NCBI GenBank assembly: GCA_016791425.1
Contig: JAEUMQ010000003.1
Coordinates: 1-64,000 of the forward strand
Direction of reading: 5' to 3'
Length of the DNA: 64,000 bases
DNA from: Hyphomonadaceae bacterium
GTDB taxonomy: Bacteria; Pseudomonadota; Alphaproteobacteria; Caulobacterales; Aquidulcibacteraceae
Position numbers and translations under genes: made by a program. The notes under the pieces are model-generated. The model did not search any database, was not told the DNA's origin, and was given only the letters and a program-made list of their open reading frames with translations. Numbering within the stretch: the stretch's first letter is position 1; each line of letters begins with the position of its first letter. Shown piece after piece: positions 28,319 through 37,315 of this stretch.

Positions 28319-29542
28319 TCACCTGCGCCATTCGGGCAGATCGAAGATCGGGTTGGGGTAGGTCTCGCTCACGAATGTGCGGCCCGCGCATTCGCCGATC
28401 TCCAGGAGCAGCGTCATGTTGTCGGGCTTGCCGTTCGCCAATTGATCGAGCGCTTCCATGGTGTCCCAGGGCAGCGCGCGATTGAGCAGCGTCTCGAGCG
28501 CGGTTGAGGCGGGCTGGGCGATGCGGCCGCGCGGCTTGGGCTTCTGGTCGAGCAGGATATCGAGGCGCTGATAATCGAGCAGCGGCTGGCCGGTGATGCA
28601 CACGCCGTCCATCTCGCCGATCTCGGAATTGATGCGCCAGCCCTTCTGCGGATTGGACAGCGCCTGCATGAACATGACGCCCTGAACCTGGGTGTCGTAA
28701 ATCATCGAGCGCAGCGCGTGCACGCCGCGCACGCCGGGCGGCAGGCCCTGGAAGCTCGCGCCATCGACGCGCGGACGCCTGAGACCCGTGCCGCACGAGG
28801 TCATCATCAGATTGTTCGCCCCGCCCTGCCAGCCGAAGGCGTAGTTCGGCTCCAGCGCCAGCATGAGAAGCTGCATGGAGGGATTGTTGTTGCCGCTGAC
28901 GGCGCCGTCGAGGAAGAAGCCCTTCTGGATGACCTTGCCGCGATCGTCGTATTCGATGTCGATGACGACTTCGTCGAAGAATGTGGGCGCCGCGGCGCTC
29001 GCAAGCACGAGATCGATCAGGCGATAGCGCTTGTTGGGGTAGACGCCGCTGTCGGCGGAAGGATCCCAGTATTTCGATTTCGGATGATTGGTAAGCACCC
29101 AGGCCGAGCCGGTATCGATGCGCTTCATGCAGATGGAGAGGCCGGTCTTGAGATCGGCGGAGCCCAGGCTCTTGGTGGAGAGCACGCCCTGCAGCGCCTT
29201 GCGGAGCTTCTTTGAATCGAACTTGGCCTGGATGAAGATGCCGTCGCCGACGGACTTGCCGAACACGTCGGGGCCCATCTTCCGGTACATGTCGATCATC
29301 TCGTCGGCGGCGTAGCCGAGCGCGAGGCCCGAAGCGATGATGGCGCCGGTCGAGGTGCCGCCGATGAGATCGTAGTAATCGGAGAGGACAAGGTTCTTGT
29401 CGCCCGAGCGGCGGCGGAGCTCGGCCTCCAGGACGCGCAGCATGCCGAGCGTGAGCACGCCTTTCACGCCGCCGCCGTCGAGCGCGAGGATGCGCTTGGG
29501 ACCATTGCCGGGCGTCAGGTGATCTTCGAGCGTGCGGGCCAT
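28319..29542 (-). CDS. Patatin-like phospholipase
   Basis: A 407-residue patatin-domain acyl hydrolase. The oxyanion loop is GGGVKG (about 23-28), the nucleophile elbow GTSTG with S64, and the catalytic aspartate is in FFLDGAVSGNNNPS. There is no signal peptide, which suggests cytoplasmic action. Residues beyond about 230 extend the core, with a C-terminal tail ending DLPEWRR. Bacterial patatins cleave phospholipid acyl chains or take part in defence effector systems, but no CD-NTase or other partner gene is adjacent, so a housekeeping role is more likely. Confidence 0.92.
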   Translation of the reverse strand: MARTLEDHLTPGNGPKRILALDGGGVKGVLTLGMLRVLEAELRRRSGDKNLVLSDYYDLIGGTSTGAIIASGLALGYAADEMIDMYRKMGPDVFGKSVGDGIFIQAKFDSKKLRKALQGVLSTKSLGSADLKTGLSICMKRIDTGSAWVLTNHPKSKYWDPSADSGVYPNKRYRLIDLVLASAAAPTFFDEVVIDIEYDDRGKVIQKGFFLDGAVSGNNNPSMQLLMLALEPNYAFGWQGGANNLMMTSCGTGLRRPRVDGASFQGLPPGVRGVHALRSMIYDTQVQGVMFMQALSNPQKGWRINSEIGEMDGVCITGQPLLDYQRLDILLDQKPKPRGRIAQPASTALETLLNRALPWDTMEALDQLANGKPDNMTLLLEIGECAGRTFVSETYPNPIFDLPEWRR

Positions 29543-29592
29543 GTTCTATCCCCTCTTCCCCAAGTTGCCGGCTGCTTAGCGCGGGACGGGGC

Positions 29593-30801
29593 TCAAAAGA
29601 AGGCCAAAGCGCCGGGGTCGCGGCCTTCCACCAGCGCCTTCATCTCGGCGGCGAGGAAAAGCCCGCCCGCGACGTAGATCGCGCCTGCCTCGGCGCGGGC
29701 GAGCGCGGCGGCGCGCGCGGCCGCGACGTCGGGCGCGATCGCGACCTCCGCGCGAGGATTGGCGGCGGCGGCAAGCGCGGCGATCGCGGCGGGATCGCGG
29801 CCCTTGTGGCGTGCGCGGGTCGCGACGATGCGCGGGAAGGCCGGCGCGAGGATCGCGAGCGCGCCGGACGCGTCCTTGTCGGCTGATGCGCCGACGACGA
29901 GCACGTTCGGCGTCGCGCCGTGCATGGCGAGGAAGCCCTGCAGGGCGCCGGCGATGGCGGCGGGCGTGTGACCGACATCGATCACGATCGCGGGATCGCG
30001 CGAGATCGCTTCGAGGCGGCCGGGCCAGCGGACGCGCGCAACGCCTTTCGCGATGCTCGCTTCGTTCGCGTCCGACATGAGCGACGCAAGGCGCGCGGCG
30101 AGCGCGGCATTGTTGGCTTGGTGCGGGCCAGTCAGGGGCGAGGGCCAATCGCGCGGCGCGACGATCTCAAGCGTGAGGTCGGGGCGATGCGCCTGGATCG
30201 CCGCGGCGTGCGGCGCAGCCGATTGGCCGAGCAGCAGGCGCCCGTTCGGCGCGATCACGTCGGCCTTGTCGAGCGCGATGGCTTCGAGCGTGTCGCCGAG
30301 CAGCGAGGTGTGCTCAAGATCGAGCGAGACGATGGCGGCGAGCGGCGTCCGCACGAAGCGCGTGACGTCGCGGCGGCCGCCGATGCCGGCTTCCCAGACG
30401 CACGCATCGCACGCTTCGAACGCGGAAGCCGCGACGAGGAAGAGGAATTCGAAACCGCCGACGGCTTCGCCGGGATTGTCGGCGAGCCAGGCATCGATGG
30501 CGGATTCGGTGCGGCGCCAATGATGGTCGAGATCGGCGTCGGAGATAGGGGCGCCGTCGCGTGCGAAGCGCTCGTTGATCTCGAAGAGATGCGGCGAGGT
30601 GAAAAGGCCGACGTTTCGTCCTGCTTCGCGAAGGATAGAGGCGGTCATGGCGGCCGTGCCGCCCTTCCCGTTCGAGCCGGTGATCACGCACGAGCGCGCC
30701 GAGAAGCTCGCGAGATCGAGATTGGCGCGTGCGGAAATCTCGGCGATGCGCCTGGCTTGATCGCCGTTCGCGAACTTCGGGTATTTCGGCAGGCGGATCA
30801 T
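29593..30801 (-). CDS. folC: Bifunctional folylpolyglutamate/dihydrofolate synthase
   Basis: Adds glutamate to dihydropteroate and to folates. The 402-residue protein has the Mur-ligase fold with P-loop ITGSNGKGGTAAM (usually TGTNGKGS), the LFTSPHLFEINERF segment, the ligase block VWEAGIGGRRDVTR, and the C-terminal GGLFLAAEMKALVE. The start is ATG 30801. It lies downstream of the ATP-grasp gene across repeat pair 5. accD, a frequent neighbour in alphaproteobacteria, is not seen here. Confidence 0.92.
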   Translation of the reverse strand: MIRLPKYPKFANGDQARRIAEISARANLDLASFSARSCVITGSNGKGGTAAMTASILREAGRNVGLFTSPHLFEINERFARDGAPISDADLDHHWRRTESAIDAWLADNPGEAVGGFEFLFLVAASAFEACDACVWEAGIGGRRDVTRFVRTPLAAIVSLDLEHTSLLGDTLEAIALDKADVIAPNGRLLLGQSAAPHAAAIQAHRPDLTLEIVAPRDWPSPLTGPHQANNAALAARLASLMSDANEASIAKGVARVRWPGRLEAISRDPAIVIDVGHTPAAIAGALQGFLAMHGATPNVLVVGASADKDASGALAILAPAFPRIVATRARHKGRDPAAIAALAAAANPRAEVAIAPDVAAARAAALARAEAGAIYVAGGLFLAAEMKALVEGRDPGALAFF

Positions 30802-30841
30802 GCCGCGGTCTTGGGTCTTCGCTCCTTACACGGAGCAAGGC

Positions 30842-30883
30842 GGCCCCCTCCCCTCGAGCGGAGGGGATAAAAGCGTGGGGTGT
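30842..30883 (-). repeat. Palindromic intergenic repeat (reverse element, pair 5)
   Basis: CCCCCTCCCCTCGA, GCGGAGGGG arms, followed by CGTGGGGTG. It is slightly decayed (one arm carries GCGGAGGGG) and faces 30931-30972 across about 47 bp. Confidence 0.8.
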
Positions 30884-30930
30884 TCCGCCGCCAGTGGGAT
30901 TCCTGGCGTTGTGTGCGCTTGAGATGTCGA

Positions 30931-30972
30931 GGTTCACCCCGCCCCCTGCCCCCTCCCCTCAAGGGGAGGGGG
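30931..30972 (+). repeat. Palindromic intergenic repeat (forward element, pair 5)
   Basis: GGTTCACCCCGCCCCCTGCC then a CCTCCCCT and AAGGGGAGG hairpin. It lies about 37 bp from the ATP-grasp stop codon. Confidence 0.85.
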
Positions 30973-31009
30973 GCGCTCGACGCTGCCGCGGCGCGGATGG
31001 ACGGTCCGT

Positions 31010-31912
31010 TCAAGCCCGCTTTTCCTGCGCAAGCGAAGTGGTGGAGAACGCGGCTTCGAAGTTCCTTGCCCAGATCTTTTCGATGAGGTCCCAGCGGCCG
31101 AAGGATTCCAGCGTCTCGATCGCGGGATTGGCGTTGGCTTCGATGAGAACGAAACGCCCGTCGATGTCGAAGACGTCGATGCCGGTGAGGCGAAGGCCCA
31201 GGGCCTTGGCGGCGGCGGCGCCGAGTTGCGCGAGCGCGGCGGGCGGCTCATCGGTGAAGTCGGTCGCGCCTCCGCCGCGGGAGCGGTTGGCGGCGAGCCC
31301 TTCGCCCGCGGGCACCTTGCGGTAGGAGAAGACCGCCTCGCCTTCCAGCACGAACACGCGATGCTCCGTCCCCTGAAGAACGGGCTGGACGAGAATGGAT
31401 TCATGCTCGCGCGCGACGCGATGGACATAATCGACGAAGGCGGCGAGGTCGTCGATGCGTTCGGCGAAGACGCCGCGGCCCCCATCATTGGGCTTGCAGA
31501 AGAGCGGGAACGCGACGCTCTTGGCATAGCGGAGCGCGTCCTCCAGCTCGCGGCCCGGCGCGCGAGAGGCGGCCTTCAGCGCATGCACGAAAAAGAGCCG
31601 CGACGGCTCGATCACCGGCAGGCCGCGCGCGGCGAGGGTGCGATTGGCGAAGTCCTTGTCGCGGGCGAGCGAATAGGCGGCGGCGCTGTTCAAGGCGTAG
31701 GGCGTTGAATAGCCGCCGGCGAGGATGGCGGCGCGGGCGCCGTCGCGGACCTCGTAGAGGTAGCAATCGGCGCCGTCGAGCGAGACGAATGCATACCCGA
31801 GCGCGCGGGCCGTGTGGGCGGCGTAGCGGGCGTGGCTGTTCAGGTAGGGCGGCGGGGATGCGCCGGAAATGGCGCCGCCTCCAGGGCTCGAACCAGGGGA
31901 CTCCTGCGCCAC
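31010..31912 (-). CDS. ATP-grasp ligase (RimK/glutathione synthetase-like)
   Basis: A cytoplasmic ATP-grasp amine/thiol ligase. ATP-binding motifs are FPLFCKPNDGGRGVF (Lys and Gly-rich loop), ILVQPVLQGTEHRVFVLEG and the metal-binding IDVFDIDGRFVLIEANANP (Asp, Glu, Asn). Which acid and amine it joins is not predictable. The start is a problem: no ATG or GTG lies between the conserved core and the tRNA-derived repeats. The frame stays open up to a GTG at 32038, which is the anticodon of tRNA-His. I mark GTG 31912 inside the first repeat unit (GGAAAG about 10 bases upstream), giving 300 residues; GTG 31975 and 32038 are equally in frame. Confidence 0.82.
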   Translation of the reverse strand: MAQESPGSSPGGGAISGASPPPYLNSHARYAAHTARALGYAFVSLDGADCYLYEVRDGARAAILAGGYSTPYALNSAAAYSLARDKDFANRTLAARGLPVIEPSRLFFVHALKAASRAPGRELEDALRYAKSVAFPLFCKPNDGGRGVFAERIDDLAAFVDYVHRVAREHESILVQPVLQGTEHRVFVLEGEAVFSYRKVPAGEGLAANRSRGGGATDFTDEPPAALAQLGAAAAKALGLRLTGIDVFDIDGRFVLIEANANPAIETLESFGRWDLIEKIWARNFEAAFSTTSLAQEKRA

Positions 31913-32025
31913 CTGCTCTGCGCTTTCCGAAATGGCGCCGCCTCCAGGGCTCAAACCAGGGGACTCGTGCGCCACCTGCTCTGCGCTTTCCGAAATGGTA
32001 CCGCCTCCAGGGCTCGAACCAGGGA
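31866..32025 (-). repeat. 63-bp tandem repeats of the tRNA-His 3' end
   Basis: Units start with GAAATGG on the plus strand at 31866, 31929 and 31992, exactly 63 bp apart. Each full unit holds the T arm plus 3' acceptor strand of tRNA-His (with C72 and G73 instead of T72 and A73) and a 36-bp spacer. The third, partial unit is the tRNA itself. As 63 is a multiple of 3, the units encode in-frame 21-residue repeats (core SESAEQVA.ESPG) reading into the ATP-grasp gene. Confidence 0.92.
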
Positions 32026-32072
32026 CCTCTGGATCCACAATCCAGCGCTCTAACCAACTGAGCTAAGGCGGC
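31996..32072 (-). tRNA. tRNA-His (anticodon GTG)
   Basis: A full 77-nt cloverleaf: acceptor GCCGCCT/AGGCGGT, D arm GCTC-AGTTGGTTA-GAGC, anticodon arm CTGGA-TTGTGGA-TCCAG, T arm CCTGG-TTCGAGC-CCTGG, A73 and encoded CCA. The first pair is G1-U72 and the T stem has a U-U mismatch. Position -1 is not G, in line with the loss of encoded G-1 known for an alphaproteobacterial clade that uses A73. Confidence 0.93.
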
Positions 32073-32157
32073 ACGCGAAGGGGGCGGAACCTAGTCCGCG
32101 GCAGCGGCGGAAGCAAGGCGGGTCCGTTCGGGGCGGCGCGCCGCGCCGTTGCGTGGC

Positions 32158-34215
32158 TCAGCCCTGTTCGGCGGCCATGTTGGGGCCGGCGCCGGGAGCG
32201 GCGCCTGGGGCGGCTCCAAGCGCCGATCTGGGGAGGCGCGGCGCGGTGAAGACCTGCTCGAAGAACGGCGCAAAGAGCGCGGCGCCGGCATAGTTCAGGT
32301 GGTCGTCGTCGTAATAGAGCGCCGCGCCGTTGAGCGCCACGCGGCAGCCCGCGCCGGCGCAGAAATACTCCTCCGGGCGCAGGCGCACGAAGTCCGGGCC
32401 GTCGGCGACGGCGTCGAAGGCGGGCGTCACCGCGCGCATGCGATCATGGTAGATGCTGCGCGGCACGACGAAGTTCGAGGGATCGCCGCCGTCGCGCGCG
32501 ATGCGGGCGAGCGTTGTGGGCACGTTGAAGGGAGATTCCGGGATCGGGTAGACGAGCACGACGCGCTTGCCGGCGCGGCGCAGCGTCTCGATCGTGCCCA
32601 GGAAAGCCGCCATCAGGACCGGGCGGTGCGTCGCTTCGGTCAACGGCTTGCCGTCCGGACCGCTGGCCTGGGGAACGTGCACGTCGTCATGGGCGTAGCC
32701 GGGGGCGACGAGCGGCCCTTCCATCGCGGACTGGAAATGCGTCGCCAAGATCACGGTGTGGATGTCCGGATCGGCGAGGATGCGCTGCAGCACCGCTTCG
32801 TTGTGCGTGCGGCAGCCGCCGCGATCGTTCGGCTCCATGGGATCGACGCCGAGCGCGGGCGCGCAGGCGATCTTCAGATGCGCGAGGACGCGCTCGCCGG
32901 CCTTGTCGGCGGCGGTCTCGATCGCGGGGGCGATGCTCGCGGCGTGGCTGTCGCCCCAGAGCGCGACGCGCACCGGGCCGGTTGCGCCGTACACGCACGG
33001 ATGATCGAGGTCGGGCGAGACCATGCAATGCATGCGCGCGACGTCGAAGTCCGACGCGGCGGCGGCGTAGGCGCCGACCGCCGGCGAGAAGCGCCAGCTC
33101 CAGCCCTTGCCGATATGCACCGCGACGCCGAACGAAGCGGCCGCGGCCATCGCGACGGCGCCGCCGACAAAGAGCGCGTTGCGCGGCACGGCGCGCGCGG
33201 CGGGCGGGCGGGCGCGGAACGGACGCTCGATGAAGCGCCAGGAGAGCGTCGCCAGCAGGATGGAAACACCGACGATCGCGGCGATCTCCAGGGGGGATGT
33301 CGGCGTCGTCGAGGCGTAGCGCGAAAAGACGATCACCGGCCAATGCCAGAGATAGAGCGAATAGGAGATGAGGCCGACAAAGACGAGCGGCGCGGCGCCG
33401 AGCAGGCGCCCGATCATGGTGGGGCCGGAGGCGCCCGCGTGAATGATGAGCGCAGCGCCGAGGCACGGCGGCAACGCGGCGAGGCCCGGGAACGGCGTCG
33501 TCTCGTCATAGAGGAAGACGGCCGCCAGGATCATGGCGAGGCCGGCGAACGACGCCGCTTCGCGCGCCATCGCTTGAGACAGCTTCGGAGCGGCGCCAAG
33601 CGCGAGGAGCGCGCCGAGGCCGAGCTCCCACACCCGGTACTGCGTGAGATAGAAGCCCTCGCTTGATCCGGCGGTGAGGAGCGAAGCGGCGAACGACGCT
33701 GCGCAAATCCCGGCGATGACGAGGACCGTGTTCAGCCGGAAGCGCGCAAGCAGCGCGATCAGCGGCGGAAAGAAGATGTAGAATTGCTCCTCGACCGCGA
33801 GCGACCATGTGTGCAGGAGCGGCTTCACGTTCGCGCTCTCGCCGAAATAGCCGCCCTGGAGCAGGAAGATGACGTTGGAGCCGAAGAAGGCGGAGGCCGC
33901 GACGCTCTGGGCGAAGTTCTTGAAGTCCTGCGGGAAGAGCAGGACGTAGCCGAGCGGAAGGGCGACCGCGATCATCGCGAAGAGCGCCGGGAAGATCCGG
34001 CGCACGCGGCGATCATAGAAGCCCAATATGGTAAAGCGCCCCTCCTCTACCTCACGGGCGATGATCTGCGTGATGAGGTAGCCGGAGATGACGAAGAAGA
34101 CGTCGACGCCGACAAAGCCGCCGCTCATGCCCTGCAGGCCGGCATGAAATAGCACAACGGGAAGCACGGCGACGGCGCGCAGGCCGTCAATATCGCGACG
34201 ATAGGCGGTTTGCAC
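32158..34215 (-). CDS. Acyltransferase 3 / SGNH domain protein (OafA family)
   Basis: O-acetylation (or other acylation) of cell-surface glycans. The 685-residue protein has ten transmembrane segments over residues 1-370 with the AT3 motifs YRRDIDGLRAVAVLPVVLFH (catalytic His) and TWSLAVEEQFYIFFP. A periplasmic SGNH hydrolase domain follows with block I WGDSHAASIAP and the terminal DDDHLNYAGAALF carrying Asp and His. The start is GTG 34215, preceded by TTAACCA. The C-terminus is a glycine/alanine/proline-rich tail. The domain order is that of OafA/Oac-type surface-polysaccharide acetyltransferases; the acceptor is unknown. Confidence 0.92.
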   Translation of the reverse strand: MQTAYRRDIDGLRAVAVLPVVLFHAGLQGMSGGFVGVDVFFVISGYLITQIIAREVEEGRFTILGFYDRRVRRIFPALFAMIAVALPLGYVLLFPQDFKNFAQSVAASAFFGSNVIFLLQGGYFGESANVKPLLHTWSLAVEEQFYIFFPPLIALLARFRLNTVLVIAGICAASFAASLLTAGSSEGFYLTQYRVWELGLGALLALGAAPKLSQAMAREAASFAGLAMILAAVFLYDETTPFPGLAALPPCLGAALIIHAGASGPTMIGRLLGAAPLVFVGLISYSLYLWHWPVIVFSRYASTTPTSPLEIAAIVGVSILLATLSWRFIERPFRARPPAARAVPRNALFVGGAVAMAAAASFGVAVHIGKGWSWRFSPAVGAYAAAASDFDVARMHCMVSPDLDHPCVYGATGPVRVALWGDSHAASIAPAIETAADKAGERVLAHLKIACAPALGVDPMEPNDRGGCRTHNEAVLQRILADPDIHTVILATHFQSAMEGPLVAPGYAHDDVHVPQASGPDGKPLTEATHRPVLMAAFLGTIETLRRAGKRVVLVYPIPESPFNVPTTLARIARDGGDPSNFVVPRSIYHDRMRAVTPAFDAVADGPDFVRLRPEEYFCAGAGCRVALNGAALYYDDDHLNYAGAALFAPFFEQVFTAPRLPRSALGAAPGAAPGAGPNMAAEQG

Positions 34216-34332
34216 TGGTTAACTCGCTGCTGCGCGCCAACCTCTGCAAAACGCCGACCTCGGATCAAACGGCCCCTTCGCGCGGAGCGCCGGCCCGGCT
34301 AGAGTGGGGGCGCAAGGGCGAAGGGGGCTCAC

Positions 34333-35157
34333 GTGCGCGCATTCTCCAAAGCGCTGGCGGCATTGGGCATGGCCTTGAGCCTCTGCGCCTGCGCGACGCC
34401 GCGGAACGACCGGGACTGGTATCCTTATCTCTCGCACACCACGCAGGTGGAGCGGGCCGCCGAGAGCGTCACGGTGCGGCCGGTGATCGACTGGTCCTAC
34501 GCCGCGGAGGGGCCGACCGAGGAGCGGCTGACCGAGGCGAGATTCTCGGTCGCGGACTTGCGGAACGTCTGGTTCGTGCTGGAACCGCAGCCGGGGTCAC
34601 AGCTCACGGCGCACACGTTCCTGCTCTTCGAATTGGCCGACGACCGGCTGATCGGGATCACGATCGAAGCGCGGCGCGAACGCGACGAGGATTATTCGGC
34701 AGTGCGCGGGGCGTTCAACGCCTACGAGCTGGCGTATATGTGGGCGTCGGCGCGCGATCTCCTGACGCGGCGCGCGGTCTTTCTCCAGCACGAGACGTTC
34801 ATCTATCCCATCATGATCAGCGACGCGCAGAAGCGCACGCTGCTCACGCGGCTTCTGGCGCGCACCGAAGAGCTGGAGACGCGCCCGCGCTTCTACAACA
34901 CGCTGACGTCCAATTGCACGAACGAGCTCGCCAAGGCGACGGATCTGCGCTGGCACTCGTCGTTCATCCTCACGGGAACGGCGGACGACCATCTCTTCCG
35001 GCTCGGGCTCATTCCGGGCGCGACCTTTGAAGAAGCGCACCAGCGCTCCGACATGACCGCGTTCGTGAAGGAGATGAACTTCGCGCCGCGCGAGACGTTC
35101 GACGCGGCCCTGCTCGCGGAGCTGCGGCGCCGATTTTACCCATCCCCGCCGGGCTAA
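34333..35157 (+). CDS. DUF4105 (Lnb-like) lipoprotein
   Basis: A 274-residue protein with a lipobox LSLCAC near residue 18-23. The mature part fits the DUF4105/Lnb N-terminal periplasmic domain, with tandem strands, HTFLLFELADDRLIGITIEAR, and the family hallmark FYNTLTSNCTNELAKA carrying a conserved cysteine and asparagine. Function is unknown; the NC-containing motif resembles papain-like peptidases. The start is a GTG at 34333 with CGAAGGGGG upstream. It is divergent from the acyltransferase gene across 117 bp. Confidence 0.87.
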   Translation: MRAFSKALAALGMALSLCACATPRNDRDWYPYLSHTTQVERAAESVTVRPVIDWSYAAEGPTEERLTEARFSVADLRNVWFVLEPQPGSQLTAHTFLLFELADDRLIGITIEARRERDEDYSAVRGAFNAYELAYMWASARDLLTRRAVFLQHETFIYPIMISDAQKRTLLTRLLARTEELETRPRFYNTLTSNCTNELAKATDLRWHSSFILTGTADDHLFRLGLIPGATFEEAHQRSDMTAFVKEMNFAPRETFDAALLAELRRRFYPSPPG

Positions 35158-35161
35158 GGAT

Positions 35162-35515
35162 TCAATCCGGAAACCGCGCGCGGACGACGCTCAAGATCTT
35201 CTCCGCGGTGTCGTCCATCCAATCGCCGAACGCATGCACAGGACCGCCGACCGCGCGATCGAGCGGCGCAAGGAGCCCGATCAGATAATCCTCCACGGTG
35301 ATGATCTTTTCCGCCATACCTGGGCTGCGTCGGCGCGCAATGGCAAAGCTGCGCCAGGACCGATCGAAATTCTCCCGCTCGTGATGCGGCAACTTCAACC
35401 GGATGGACTTGATCAGGAGCTGCTCCAACGCCATGCGCGCGGCTTGCGCGCTGATCCTCCTGTTGTTGCGCAGATTGTCCTGATCGCTGGGGGTCAGATG
35501 CTGCTTCCAAGCCAT
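35162..35515 (-). CDS. Hypothetical protein, 117 residues
   Basis: A small soluble protein starting MAWKQHLTPSDQDNLRNN, likely helical, with a C-terminal FGDWMDDTAEKILSVVRARF. There is a strong GGAGG 5 bases before the ATG at 35515, which decides this start over an upstream in-frame codon. No domain is recognised. It is convergent with the DUF4105 gene (stops 4 bp apart). Confidence 0.65.
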   Translation of the reverse strand: MAWKQHLTPSDQDNLRNNRRISAQAARMALEQLLIKSIRLKLPHHERENFDRSWRSFAIARRRSPGMAEKIITVEDYLIGLLAPLDRAVGGPVHAFGDWMDDTAEKILSVVRARFPD

Positions 35516-35580
35516 GGGCGCCTCCGAAGCCGACACTGCTATCGGGAGGAAAGCGCCCATGCAACTTATAATTGCGATGT

Positions 35581-36330
35581 CTACACGGGGCCCCAGCCGC
35601 GGGCGTTGATGTAGGCGCGCAGCGCCTCGATGCGGTTGGCGGGATCGGGGTGGGTGGAGAGGAATTCGGGCCCGCGGCCGCCGCCGCCCTGGCTCATCCG
35701 TCGCCAGAAGACGACCGCCTCGCGCGGATCGTAGCCGGCGGCCTGCATGTAATTGACGCCGAGCCGATCCGCCTCGGCTTCCTGCTCGCGCGAGAACGGC
35801 AGCGAGAGGCCCACTTGCGATCCAAGGCCAAGGGCGGCCATGGCGATCTGGCTGTCGGTGAAGGCGCCGGCGACCTGAAGCGCGCCCTGGCGCGCGATCT
35901 CGCGGCTGTAGCGCTCGGCGGCGTGGCGGCCGACGACGTGGGCGGTCTCGTGCCCCAGGACGCAGGCGACGTGGTCGTCGCGCTCGCAGATCTCCATCAG
36001 GCCGCGATAGAAGCCGACCTTGCCGCCCGGCAGAACGAAGGCGTTCTTATCGGGCCGGTCGAAGAGCGCGTATTCCCATTGCAGGCTCTGGCGGTTGGCC
36101 GCCACCGCGATGCGGCCGCCGATGCGGGCCAGGCGCGCCTGCTCGCGCGGATTATGCCAGACGGGCGTCTGGCTCACGAGCTGGCCCCAGGATTGGAGCG
36201 CCATCTGGGTGAGCTGGCCGTCATCGACGAGGATGAGCTGTTCGCGGCCGGTCTCGGGATTGGTGACGCAGCCGGCGAGGGAGGCGGCGGCGCCCAGGAC
36301 AATGCTCCGGCGGCTGAATTTCCAATGCAT
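35581..36330 (-). CDS. M48 family metalloprotease lipoprotein
   Basis: A 249-residue periplasmic, lipid-anchored zinc protease related to BepA/LoiP. After a twin-arginine-like start (SRRSIVLGAAASLAGC) the lipobox cysteine is about residue 21. The zinc motif is HETAH in VLGHETAHVVGRHAAER, and the third ligand glutamate is in REQEAEADRLG. Such enzymes participate in outer-membrane protein quality control. The ATG at 36330 has GGAGG 5 bases upstream; a GTG 2 codons earlier overlaps that site and is rejected. Confidence 0.92.
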   Translation of the reverse strand: MHWKFSRRSIVLGAAASLAGCVTNPETGREQLILVDDGQLTQMALQSWGQLVSQTPVWHNPREQARLARIGGRIAVAANRQSLQWEYALFDRPDKNAFVLPGGKVGFYRGLMEICERDDHVACVLGHETAHVVGRHAAERYSREIARQGALQVAGAFTDSQIAMAALGLGSQVGLSLPFSREQEAEADRLGVNYMQAAGYDPREAVVFWRRMSQGGGGRGPEFLSTHPDPANRIEALRAYINARGWGPV

Positions 36331-36450
36331 GCGCACCTCCTACCCAAACTGGGCGCCCCCGCGAACCAGGCCGCCTCTCAATCTTGAACTCAATTTAACG
36401 CAGTTCGAGCGACAGGCCGCCTTTCCTACCAGAGAGCCTTCAGCCTACGC

Positions 36451-37308
36451 ATGGATGAAACAAGCAGTCCGCAGAGGTCGAACACAGTGAGCGATGCACC
36501 CGAGGCGGCGCCGAGCCGGTTTGCGCCGCGTCCGTTGCCTGGGGTCGGGCGCCTGCTGGACCAGGCCGTGGGGTGGGCGCCGCCGCTGCGCTACCTCCTC
36601 ACTGAAGCCCGCAAGGCGGTGCGCAAGTGGCGCTGGCGACGGATGGGCGCGACGGGGTTGCGCGTGCTCGATCCGGAGGCGCTGCGGGGCAAGTTCCGCG
36701 AGGCGCTGGACTGGGTCGCGCGCGACGGCGCCGACAAGGTCGGGGACTATCTCGAACTCGGGGTCTTCAACGGCACGTCCATCATCGAGATGAACAAGGC
36801 GCTCTCGGCGGCGAACCTCAACCATGTCCGCATGTTCGGGTTCGATTCCTTCGAGGGCATGCCGGACTCGGTGAGCGAGGAAGGCAGCGCGAACTGGGAG
36901 CCGGGGATGTACGCCACCACGCTGGAGACGGTGCGGCGGCGGCTCAACGAGGGCGGCGTACCGGAGGCGCGCTCGTTCCTGATCAAGGGCTTCTTCGACA
37001 AGACCTGCACGCCGGAGACCGTCGCCCGCTACAAGATGGGCCGCGCCAGCGTGATCATGATCGATGTCGAACAATATACGGCCGCCAGGCCGGCGCTCGA
37101 GTTCGCGGCCCAGTTCATCACCGACGAGGCGGTGGTGATCATGGGGGCCTGGTACACCCCGGTCCCCTATGAGATCGGCGCGCAGCGGGCCTATGGGGAA
37201 TTCATGGCCGCGCACCCGGAATTCCAGGCAGCGGATTTCGGCTCCTATGCCGGGTTCGACCGCCAGGCCGGGCACGCCTACAAGCTCACGCGGCGCGCCC
37301 AGGCCTAG
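36451..37308 (+). CDS. SAM-dependent methyltransferase (TylF/MycF-like)
   Basis: A 285-residue class I methyltransferase. Motif I is YLELGVFNGTSI (residues about 105-116), followed by FGFDSFEGMPDS and the metal-binding-like IDVEQYTAARPALEF. TylF/MycF enzymes O-methylate sugar hydroxyls, and rhizobial or Caulobacter relatives are found with surface-polysaccharide genes. No glycosyltransferases surround it here. The N-terminal 50 residues are variable and basic (RKAVRKWRWRRMG), so a later start cannot be excluded. Confidence 0.85.
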   Translation: MDETSSPQRSNTVSDAPEAAPSRFAPRPLPGVGRLLDQAVGWAPPLRYLLTEARKAVRKWRWRRMGATGLRVLDPEALRGKFREALDWVARDGADKVGDYLELGVFNGTSIIEMNKALSAANLNHVRMFGFDSFEGMPDSVSEEGSANWEPGMYATTLETVRRRLNEGGVPEARSFLIKGFFDKTCTPETVARYKMGRASVIMIDVEQYTAARPALEFAAQFITDEAVVIMGAWYTPVPYEIGAQRAYGEFMAAHPEFQAADFGSYAGFDRQAGHAYKLTRRAQA

Positions 37309-37315
37309 ATGCGCT

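Noticed and set aside
28319-29542. Patatin gene considered as part of a CBASS-type defence operon
   Set aside because: No nucleotidyltransferase, ubiquitin-like or sensor gene is next to it; its neighbours are folC and a basic hypothetical protein.
31866-32025. Tandem repeats considered as a CRISPR array or ordinary minisatellite
   Set aside because: Unit length and spacer are both repeated (63 bp, no variable spacers), and the repeat core is a tRNA 3' end, so it is tRNA-derived duplication and not CRISPR.
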